In this document: in pieces, positions 43,352 to 50,036 of the stretch | Numbering within the stretch: position 1 is the first letter of the stretch | How the letters are laid out: each line of letters starts with the position of its first letter | Source: Helicobacter sp. | GTDB taxonomy: Bacteria; Campylobacterota; Campylobacteria; Campylobacterales; Helicobacteraceae | Assembly: GCA_022511145.1 (NCBI GenBank) | Contig: JAFLSC010000012.1 | Coordinates: forward strand, 1-50,036 | DNA: 50,036 nucleotides | Reading direction: 5' to 3' | Notes under the pieces: generated by a model | What the model saw: only the letters and a program-made list of their open reading frames with translations | Databases searched by the model: none | Told to the model about the DNA's origin: nothing | Translations under genes and position numbers: made by a program

Positions 43352-44509
43352 ATGAAAAAAGAATTCCTTTTCACTTCAGAATCTGTTACAGAAGGACACC
43401 CTGACAAAATGGCAGACCAAATCAGCGATGCGATTTTGGACTATATTATTGAGCGAGACCCAAAAGCAAGGGTAGCGTGTGAAACTCTACTTTCTAATGG
43501 TTATTGTGTGATTGCAGGCGAGCTTAAAACGCATACTTATGCCCCTATGCAAGATATTGCTAGAAAGGTTATTCGCGAGATTGGTTATATTGACGCTCGA
43601 TATGGCTTTGATTATCGCAGTGCCGGTGTTTTAAATGGTGTTGGCGAGCAAAGTCCTGATATTAATCAAGGGGTTGATAGGGAAGATGGGGAGATTGGAG
43701 CAGGAGACCAAGGCTTGATGTTTGGCTATGCGTGCAGGGAAACCGATGTTTTAATGCCGCTCCCTATTTATCTTTCTCATCGTATTACTGAAGGATTAGC
43801 CAAAGCTAGAAAAGAGGGTGTTTTGCCTTTTTTGCGTCCTGATGGAAAATCACAAGTTACTATCAAATATGTTGATGGAAAACCTAGTTTGATTGACACC
43901 ATTGTTGTTTCTACTCAACACAGCCCAGAAACCTCGCAAGAAACCTTACGAAGTGCAGTGATTGAAGAAGTCATCAAAAAAGTCCTACCCCAAAAATTTA
44001 TTCACGACAATATCCGCTATTTTGTCAATCCTACCGGTAAATTTGTCATCGGTGGTCCTCAAGGAGATGCGGGATTGACAGGGAGAAAAATTATCGTGGA
44101 TACTTATGGTGGAAGCTGTCCGCACGGCGGTGGAGCATTTAGCGGAAAAGACCCTAGTAAAGTTGATAGAAGTGGAGCTTATGCAATGCGTTATGTCGCT
44201 AAAAACCTTGTGGCAAGTGGGATTTGTGATAAAGCCACTGTTCAAATTGCTTATGCTATTGGGGTAGTTGAACCTGTCTCAATCCTTGTTAATACTCACG
44301 GAACAGGTAAAGTTGAGGATTCTAAGATTGAAAAATGTGTGAAAGATATTTTCCGCTTAACACCCAAAGGAATTATCGAATCCTTAAATTTACTCCGCCC
44401 GATTTATCAAAAAACTGCAAGTTATGGGCACTTTGGGAGAGAATTGCCAGAATTTACTTGGGAACAAACTAACAAAGCTCAAGAAATTAAAGACTATTTC
44501 AAAATTTAG
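43352..44509 (+). CDS. metK: S-adenosylmethionine synthase MetK
   Basis: MetK makes S-adenosylmethionine from methionine and ATP. The 385-residue length is standard. [20 protein letters not shown] (catalytic His and metal-binding Asp), [32 protein letters not shown] and [16 protein letters not shown] are all present. Monocistronic with its own extended -10 promoter. It faces the FapA-like gene, with dispersed repeats between. Confidence 0.98.
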   Translation: MKKEFLFTSESVTEGHPDKMADQISDAILDYIIERDPKARVACETLLSNGYCVIAGELKTHTYAPMQDIARKVIREIGYIDARYGFDYRSAGVLNGVGEQSPDINQGVDREDGEIGAGDQGLMFGYACRETDVLMPLPIYLSHRITEGLAKARKEGVLPFLRPDGKSQVTIKYVDGKPSLIDTIVVSTQHSPETSQETLRSAVIEEVIKKVLPQKFIHDNIRYFVNPTGKFVIGGPQGDAGLTGRKIIVDTYGGSCPHGGGAFSGKDPSKVDRSGAYAMRYVAKNLVASGICDKATVQIAYAIGVVEPVSILVNTHGTGKVEDSKIEKCVKDIFRLTPKGIIESLNLLRPIYQKTASYGHFGRELPEFTWEQTNKAQEIKDYFKI

Positions 44510-44514
44510 GTTTT

Positions 44515-44604
44515 TGGATTACTTTGATGGGAGAAAATCTCGTAATAACAAGATAATAACAAAGAGGGTTTGCAATGGCGGGAGCAAATCCGCACGATAA
44601 CAAA
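44515..44604 (+). repeat. Dispersed hairpin repeats between convergent metK and the FapA-like gene
   Basis: GGATTACTTTGATGGGAG then AAAATCTCGTAATAACAAG is one unit; GTTTGCAATGGCGGGAGC then AAATCCGCACGATAACAAAC is a more altered neighbour. Confidence 0.55.
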
Positions 44605-44707
44605 CATTTTGAGACTTAAAATTGCCCTCTCTTATTGAGCTTTAAGCCTTTTTGGACTTGTGCTCTTTACTAGCGATTTTGCATTTATGCTTCCTTGTCT
44701 AAACTCT

Positions 44708-46429
44708 TTATTGAGGATTAGGGGGTCTTAAACGTTCAATCCATTCGATATGGGAATTGTCAAAATTTTGATAAGCCCTCAAGCGATAAAAATCCCCTTC
44801 ACTTATCACATTAAATCTCTTAGCAGGCTTTTTAGTGCTTAGTATAGTTTTTAACACTTCTTGATGATTGCCGCTAAGCACTTTAAAAATGATGATAGTT
44901 TCAGCTGATGAAACCTCTTCTCGAATGATAATTGAAGCATTCAAAGCACACTCATTGATAGATTTGAGCTTAATTTCATTAGTATAATACAAATTCGCAA
45001 TATCCGCATATTCTTGCAAATGTTTGCGGTATCGCTCGACAGCTGCATCATACTGCTCTACTACGGTTTGAAGATTTTTAGGCAATTCTTTGTCTTGATT
45101 ATCATATTTAATCTTATGCACCTTACTTTGGGAAGCTAAAAGATAGGCATAGATTTCATCAAGCGTTTGTCTTAAATGCTTGATGCGAAGTCGAATCTGC
45201 TCGGAGAGCGACATATAAACAACGCGGTCTTTGCGACTAAAGGCAAGTCTAGTTGGGTCAATCTCAAAAGTATTATGCTCCCCAATGATTTTATCAATCA
45301 CTAAAGAATATCGTGGATAAATCACATTATATGAGCGAACTTCCTTGATATAGATATAATCTGCTACAATCGTCCCACCCAAAGCACTATTAATGTAAGC
45401 CACTTTAGCTTCAACAGAACCTTTCTCTAACACATCAATCACGGCAATCTCTGCCTTGATACTCCCTCGATGTGCTCCGATATAAGCGGTATCTGTTTGA
45501 ATCTTGGATTGCTTGTGAGTTTGCCCATCAATACTGATACTTTTTTTAGTGTCGGCACCCCTTGTTTGATTAATCTCATCGGTTAGTGTAAAACTATTGG
45601 GTGTTTTTTGAAGCAAAAAACCATCTTTAGCAGCATAATATTTAATAGTTTGCGGACTTTCCCTTAAACGGATTGAGTTATTGTCAATATTTGGACATAT
45701 ATTAGTGATATTTGGGATTGTTAAAAGCACTCCTTTAAGGTCTCTCCCGTTATTTCCTTGAATGGGCTTAGTGTATTCAAAAAGCAAATCACCTTTATGA
45801 ACGCTTTGGGTGCAAATTTTAGGGATAAATCCCTCTTTAGAATTTGCACTTGAGGTATCTTTCAAAGAGTGGTAAATTTTTAACTCTCCTGATTTGCCTT
45901 CATTTGGCGATACACCCACGCCGATATTTAAAACAAGTTTTGGGGGATATTGGTTATTTTTGACTCTTTGGGTAAATTCTTCTAGCTGACTAGAAAGCTT
46001 ACCGTATTCTCGTATGCCTACTAAATAACCTTGTAAAATCATTGTTTTATAAAGCTCTTGGTAAAGGTCATCTTTAAGATTGTCTTGGTATTGAATTTGA
46101 TTGCAAACAAGCATTGTTCGCAAAATCGTATTTTCACCATCAAAAAGCTTAAATCCATAACTTCTTGGAGGTTTTTGAGTCTTTTTGCAAATCTCAATAC
46201 TATAAGTCTGCTTAAGAATAACATTAGCAATATAGTTAGAGTTTTTATTAAAAATATTTACATCAACGATAGGCTTAAATTCTTGGCTATCCTTTTTGGC
46301 ATAAAAAGTCTTGACATCAAGTAAATAAAAATCAACCGCTTCCCCCAAAGCTTCCCTTTGTTCCATTAAAACAGAACGAATATCTTCAATATCTTCAAAA
46401 ACCTTATAACCGCGTGATTGGAATCTCAT
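44708..46429 (-). CDS. FapA/DUF342-family protein
   Basis: A 573-residue protein. The centre carries the DUF342 beta-helix: YTKPIQGNNGRDLKGVLLTI, YYAAKDGFLLQK, TAYIGAHRGSIKAEIAVIDV and VEAKVAYINSALGGTIVADY. The helical C-terminal part (about 400-480, LRIKHLRQTLDEIYAYLLAS) is a predicted coiled coil. FapA-type proteins have been tied to flagellar or polar functions and to sensing in some bacteria, but the role here is unknown. Seven bases after the hemerythrin gene, so the two are co-transcribed. Confidence 0.88.
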   Translation of the reverse strand: MRFQSRGYKVFEDIEDIRSVLMEQREALGEAVDFYLLDVKTFYAKKDSQEFKPIVDVNIFNKNSNYIANVILKQTYSIEICKKTQKPPRSYGFKLFDGENTILRTMLVCNQIQYQDNLKDDLYQELYKTMILQGYLVGIREYGKLSSQLEEFTQRVKNNQYPPKLVLNIGVGVSPNEGKSGELKIYHSLKDTSSANSKEGFIPKICTQSVHKGDLLFEYTKPIQGNNGRDLKGVLLTIPNITNICPNIDNNSIRLRESPQTIKYYAAKDGFLLQKTPNSFTLTDEINQTRGADTKKSISIDGQTHKQSKIQTDTAYIGAHRGSIKAEIAVIDVLEKGSVEAKVAYINSALGGTIVADYIYIKEVRSYNVIYPRYSLVIDKIIGEHNTFEIDPTRLAFSRKDRVVYMSLSEQIRLRIKHLRQTLDEIYAYLLASQSKVHKIKYDNQDKELPKNLQTVVEQYDAAVERYRKHLQEYADIANLYYTNEIKLKSINECALNASIIIREEVSSAETIIIFKVLSGNHQEVLKTILSTKKPAKRFNVISEGDFYRLRAYQNFDNSHIEWIERLRPPNPQ

Positions 46430-46436
46430 TATTAAC

Positions 46437-47102
46437 CTAAAATTGTTTAAAATATTTCTGCATTAAAGCTTCAAATTTATCTTCATCATCAAGTGAATCA
46501 TCACGATAAATCAAAGGCTGCTTACAAACCTTGCAACGCACAAATGTCCCTTCTTTTTGCATTAATTGATGCAAAGATTCACACACTTCAACTTCTTTGA
46601 GAGGACACGAGCAAATATATTTATATCTTTTTTCATTTTTGACATCAAAAACTTCCCCTAAGATTCTTGTTTGCTGCTCTAGGCTATAAGGAATCTCCTT
46701 AATATCTCTCAAACGATTGCGGTAAGAATCAATTTTCTTATCTTCTTGTAAAATATGATTGAGCAACCATTGATTGAGCATTTCATAAAAAGTTTTACAA
46801 GTTTGTATTGGGTCAGAAGTATCAGCACCAGCCATTGAAATATTAGCAATAATTTCTCTGTGTTGCGTTTTATGGGCTTCTAGGAGAGGATAACTAATAT
46901 GTTTCATATAAGTTTCTTCATCTTTGCAGTGCATTTGAGCATAATCAGTAACTTCTCTTATTAGCTTTTGTATTTCAGTTTCTCTAGGGGGTTCTGAACG
47001 TTTCAGCAAAGCATCACAATCAACAACAAATTGAAATAAACGCTTATGCTGTTCATCTAAATGCTGATTTTTAATGCTAAATTCTTCACACCACTCTAGC
47101 AA
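46437..47102 (-). CDS. Bacteriohemerythrin with a C-terminal cysteine-rich extension
   Basis: About 221 residues. All seven di-iron ligands are present, numbered from the TTG at 47102: His19 (DEQHK), His58 and Glu62 (HCKDE), His77 and His81 (HKTQH), His116 and Asp121 (HILQED). It should bind oxygen reversibly. After the four-helix bundle (about 1-130) comes an extra domain with Cys164, Cys166, Cys174, Cys190 and Cys193 (CSCPLKEVEVC, then CKVC), zinc-ribbon-like. The TTG at 47102 gives the usual MLEW start and has GGGGGA upstream; a TTG at 47114 has no ribosome site. Co-transcribed with the FapA-like gene. Confidence 0.9.
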   Translation of the reverse strand: MLEWCEEFSIKNQHLDEQHKRLFQFVVDCDALLKRSEPPRETEIQKLIREVTDYAQMHCKDEETYMKHISYPLLEAHKTQHREIIANISMAGADTSDPIQTCKTFYEMLNQWLLNHILQEDKKIDSYRNRLRDIKEIPYSLEQQTRILGEVFDVKNEKRYKYICSCPLKEVEVCESLHQLMQKEGTFVRCKVCKQPLIYRDDSLDDEDKFEALMQKYFKQF

Positions 47103-47127
47103 ATTTTCCCCCAATAAAATTTTTACT

Positions 47128-47133
47128 ATAATA
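47128..47133 (-). promoter_or_regulatory. -10 element of the hemerythrin-FapA pair
   Basis: Minus-strand TATTAT lies 25 bases before the preferred start at 47102, in the 98-base gap after the TrkA-like gene. Confidence 0.45.
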
Positions 47134-47200
47134 CTTCAAAATCTCTTCAAAACTTATTAATTTTAGATTTTTATCAAAAATCTAAAAGGATAACTAAAAA

Positions 47201-48610
47201 TTATACAGACAAAGGAACATAAAGTTGTGGGATTTTTTCTAGCCTCATACTCAAAACCTCAACTTCCATTAAAGAAAACCACAAAGACTTGCGGAGACTC
47301 TCTTTCTTTAAAGGCAGGATTTGGATTGTATCTTTTTGACTTCTCAACCAAAAAATAGGATTGATTGTGTTGGACTCTAAAAGCTCAAATTTTTTTTCAA
47401 AAATCTTAGCAATATGCTGATAATATTCAATAGCTTGTTTGTGAAAATTAGAGTCAGCTTCAAAATCATAAAGCTGAATCTTCAATCCTGCCTGTGTTGA
47501 AAAATCAAAGACAACCGAGGAGATTTTTTCTGCTTCTTCGGTTTTTTGTGGCACAATTACTGAACTAGAAAGAAGTGAAAATAAGGGAGTTTCTCCAAAC
47601 TTTAAAAGCGGGATTCCGCATTCTAAAAGTATTTTCTTGTGTGCTTTGAAAATTTTTTGCGTTGCTAAAATAAGCCCGATATTTTTAGAATTTGTATGAT
47701 GAGTGAGGATTTTTTGAAAAGAAACCTCATAAAATTCAATCAAAAGTGTAATATTTTCTTGATTAAGGAAAGAAGAAGATTTGAGCTTTTGGAGATATTC
47801 AAAATCAGTGGCATTAAAAACAATCAAATACAATCGCTTATTTGTGAATTTATCAAAAAGCCACAAAGTCTGCTCCAAATAAGAATCCAAAGCCTCAAGC
47901 GTCTCTAAAGACATATCCAAAAACAAAACAACATCGCGTCCAAAAGGCACAGGAAATTGCCCAATCTCATCTTTTATACGATGATAAATCTCCCATAAAG
48001 TCGCAGGTTCGCCCACTAAAAGCAAAGAATCGTTAGGGTAAATCACGGTAGAATATTTGGGTAAAATAAGCTCGCCCTTGCGATACACCGCTGCAATTTT
48101 CCACTTTTTTTGCTTAATCACACCAATGGTTCTATACGCATAAGGGCTTCCAAAAGGCACATTTACCTGCATAAGCTCCCCTGCACCAAGTCCGATATAT
48201 CTAGCTGTTCGTGGCACATTAGGGAATTGCTCAAACAATTTAAACGATAAAGCCGCCTTTTCATTAATCATTAAAAGCTGCGAATCTTCAGGAGCTTCAA
48301 TCTCTCCTAAAAGCGTGATTTGTATATTTTTGCTGTATTCCCTAAGGGTTTGATAGATACTTTGTCTGTCTTTAATATGATGGGTGATGATATAGGCATC
48401 AGTGATTTCTTCACTCAAGATTTCTCTAAGTTTTCTTGAAGCACAAGGGTCAAAAGAATAAGCTTCATCACCTTCTTTTAAATATTTTGGTAAAAGTGTG
48501 GGATTTTGAGAAACAAAAATATAATAGTTTGTATCAAAATGTTTTTGAGTAAGGATTGTCAAAAAATCTTCTGCCACCTCGCCTTCCAAAATCAAAAGCA
48601 CTTTTCTCAA
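47201..48610 (-). CDS. TrkA-like potassium-regulator protein (COG3400 type)
   Basis: A 469-residue soluble protein. The N-terminal part starts RKVLLILEGEVAEDFLTILT and resembles a divergent Rossmann RCK domain (about 1-120). A TrkA-C-like domain follows (about 145-215: GELMQVNVPFGSPYAYRTIG to TVIYPNDSLLLVGEPATLWE). A further alpha/beta region (about 225-345) and a tail have no family I recognise. No channel pore is fused. The start is a TTG at 48610 with GGAG about 8 bases upstream. Possibly gates a potassium or other ion transporter encoded elsewhere. Divergent from tgt. Confidence 0.8.
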   Translation of the reverse strand: MRKVLLILEGEVAEDFLTILTQKHFDTNYYIFVSQNPTLLPKYLKEGDEAYSFDPCASRKLREILSEEITDAYIITHHIKDRQSIYQTLREYSKNIQITLLGEIEAPEDSQLLMINEKAALSFKLFEQFPNVPRTARYIGLGAGELMQVNVPFGSPYAYRTIGVIKQKKWKIAAVYRKGELILPKYSTVIYPNDSLLLVGEPATLWEIYHRIKDEIGQFPVPFGRDVVLFLDMSLETLEALDSYLEQTLWLFDKFTNKRLYLIVFNATDFEYLQKLKSSSFLNQENITLLIEFYEVSFQKILTHHTNSKNIGLILATQKIFKAHKKILLECGIPLLKFGETPLFSLLSSSVIVPQKTEEAEKISSVVFDFSTQAGLKIQLYDFEADSNFHKQAIEYYQHIAKIFEKKFELLESNTINPIFWLRSQKDTIQILPLKKESLRKSLWFSLMEVEVLSMRLEKIPQLYVPLSV

Positions 48611-48707
48611 AATTCAATCTCCTCTAAATTTCAATCTCAAAAATTTGTGAAATATAACAAAAAAACACTAAAAATCTAATATAACAAAAAACTAAAACAA
48701 GGATTGC

Positions 48708-48713
48708 TACAAT
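48708..48713 (+). promoter_or_regulatory. Extended -10 of tgt
   Basis: TGC-TACAAT lies 33 bases before the tgt ATG. A TATAAT overlapping the ATG itself (48742-48747) is too far downstream to serve this start codon. Confidence 0.5.
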
Positions 48714-48745
48714 TTCATTTTAACTCTCGTTTTTAAAGGGCTATA

Positions 48746-49879
48746 ATGGAATTTCATTTGCAAAAAACTGATAATAACGCAAGGGCTGGCGTCCTTAAAT
48801 TAGCTCACGGGGAAGTTTTAACACCGATTTTTATGCCTGTGGGGACTCAAGCGAGTGTCAAAGCCCTTGATTTTAAAGATTTGCTTGATTTAAATGCACC
48901 TATTATTTTAGCTAACACTTACCATTTGTATTTGCGTCCGGGCGATGAGACAATCCATAAGCTTGGCGGATTGCATTCTTTTAGCAAGTTTCCGCATAAT
49001 TTTCTTACTGATAGTGGTGGATTTCAAGCCTTTAGTCTCTCTCATAATACAAAGATTTCTGAAGAGGGCATTTGCTTTAAAAGCCATATTGATGGGAGTT
49101 TGCACTTTTTTTCACCCCAAAAAGTTCTTGATATTCAATATCATTTGGGTAGCGATATTATGATGATTTTAGATGATTTAGTAGGTTTGCCCGCTACTAA
49201 AGAGCGATTAATTGCTTCTATCAATCGCACGACAAAATGGGCAAAACAAGCTATTGCTTATCATAAAAATAAAAAAAATCTTGCTAAAGAGCAGGGTTTG
49301 GATTTTACTCATTGTATTTTTGCAATCCAACAAGGCGGCACAGACAAAGAGCTAAGGGAAGCTAGTGCAAGAGATTTAACGAATTTAGCGGATTTTGATG
49401 GCTATGCTATCGGTGGATTAGCCGTAGGAGAGCCTAATACTTTAATGTATGAAACAATTGAATTAAGCACACCCCTTTTACCCAAAGATAAACCCCGCTA
49501 CCTAATGGGTGTTGGCACACCTCAAGATATTTTAGAGGCGATTAAAAGGGGCGTGGATATGTTTGATTGCGTTATGCCAACGCGTAATGCGAGGAATGGG
49601 ACAATCTTTACCCATTTTGGAAAACTCTCTATTAAATCCTCACGATTTAAACTTGATGAAAATCCTTTGGATAGCCAATGTCAGTGCTATACTTGCAAAA
49701 ATCATTCTCGAGCTTATCTGCATCACCTCTTTAGGGCAGGGGAACTTAGCTATTTTAGACTTGCAAGTATCCACAATCTTGCCTATTATTTGGATTTAGT
49801 CAAAGGAGCTAGAGAGGCTATCTTGCAACAAAAATTTGCTGATTATTATGCTAATTTTTATGCTTCACAACAAGATTGA
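48746..49879 (+). CDS. tgt: tRNA-guanine transglycosylase Tgt
   Basis: Tgt exchanges guanine 34 for preQ1 in tRNAs with GUN anticodons (including the tRNA-Asn encoded here) on the way to queuosine. The 377-residue protein has [24 protein letters not shown] (catalytic Asp), [28 protein letters not shown] (nucleophile Asp region) and the zinc site [20 protein letters not shown] at 48746 with AAAGGG upstream. Confidence 0.98.
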   Translation: MEFHLQKTDNNARAGVLKLAHGEVLTPIFMPVGTQASVKALDFKDLLDLNAPIILANTYHLYLRPGDETIHKLGGLHSFSKFPHNFLTDSGGFQAFSLSHNTKISEEGICFKSHIDGSLHFFSPQKVLDIQYHLGSDIMMILDDLVGLPATKERLIASINRTTKWAKQAIAYHKNKKNLAKEQGLDFTHCIFAIQQGGTDKELREASARDLTNLADFDGYAIGGLAVGEPNTLMYETIELSTPLLPKDKPRYLMGVGTPQDILEAIKRGVDMFDCVMPTRNARNGTIFTHFGKLSIKSSRFKLDENPLDSQCQCYTCKNHSRAYLHHLFRAGELSYFRLASIHNLAYYLDLVKGAREAILQQKFADYYANFYASQQD

Positions 49880-50002
49880 TTTGCTATTGATTTCCTCCTC
49901 AAACTTTTGTTGACTATTAGTGAAAATTAAATCTTTTCTTGCTATTCAATAAGAAAACTCATTAAAAAACATTCTGTGTTTGTTTTTGAATTTGCAATTT
50001 TC

Positions 50003-50036
50003 AAGATTACTTCGGAATTTCATTCTTCATAATGAC
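50003..50036 (+). repeat. Dispersed hairpin repeat at the right edge
   Basis: AAGATTACTTCGGAATTTC then ATTCTTCATAATGAC matches the family; it may continue past the edge. About 120 bases after the tgt stop. Confidence 0.6.

Noticed and set aside
48742..48747. TATAAT at the tgt start codon as a leaderless promoter
   Set aside because: It overlaps the ATG, so transcription would begin after the start codon; AAAGGG and the upstream TGC-TACAAT explain the gene better.

Overview
The window reads as chromosomal DNA of a Helicobacter-type Campylobacterota bacterium. Base composition is AT-rich and coding density is high. Gene order is characteristic: ndk-yceD-rpmF-plsX-fabH, galU next to murA, and an M23 peptidase-minC-lpxC-tsaB-like run. 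The window encodes a flagellar export ATPase (FliI), an MqnA-like enzyme of the futalosine menaquinone route, and lipid A synthesis (LpxC). De novo purine synthesis (PurF), a TRAP transporter, a KpsC-type capsule Kdo transferase and a UDP-glucuronate-4-epimerase-like enzyme point to a gut or enterohepatic Helicobacter rather than gastric H. pylori. The species cannot be decided from the sequence alone.

Layout. (1) 1-15.5 kb is one minus-strand block. The lead operon trxA - membrane protein - trxB - dapB - purF - radical SAM - isochorismatase-like is followed by a clpS-started run: clpS - clpA - DUF815 ATPase - galU - two paralogous membrane proteins - murA - rsmH - FtsL-like protein. A secreted MBL-fold protein is cut by the left edge. 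fliI starts the block at 15.5 kb. (2) 15.5-19 kb holds an orphan coiled-coil protein with a repeat-derived C-terminus, then ribA and moeA. (3) 19-29.5 kb is the most accessory part: a sugar epimerase, a class V aminotransferase, a complete TRAP transporter (QMP), an AAA/DUF4143-like ATPase, a family 2 glycosyltransferase with an unusual insertion, and KpsC. (4) 29.6-37.2 kb holds tRNA-Asn, YebC, a WCPDC thioredoxin, and the operon M23 peptidase - minC - lpxC - tsaB-like - cation efflux - AAA ATPase. (5) 37.2-50 kb is housekeeping plus stress and signalling: fabH, plsX, rpmF, yceD, ndk, mqnA, an HDOD protein, ahpC, metK, a FapA/DUF342 protein, a hemerythrin, a TrkA-like protein and tgt.

Working together. 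The clpS run joins regulated proteolysis, UDP-glucose supply, the first committed step of peptidoglycan synthesis and the division-region pair rsmH/FtsL. The M23-minC-lpxC operon links wall cutting, division-site placement and lipid A. Redox genes recur: two thioredoxins, thioredoxin reductase, AhpC and hemerythrin.

The most unusual non-genic signal is a dispersed family of roughly 30-40 bp hairpin-forming repeats. They begin AGATTGCT and end CGCAATGAC or close variants. Copies lie in most of the larger intergenic gaps, often between convergent genes and sometimes as head-to-head pairs, and one has become the end of a coding region. No CRISPR array, insertion sequence, prophage or rRNA gene was seen.
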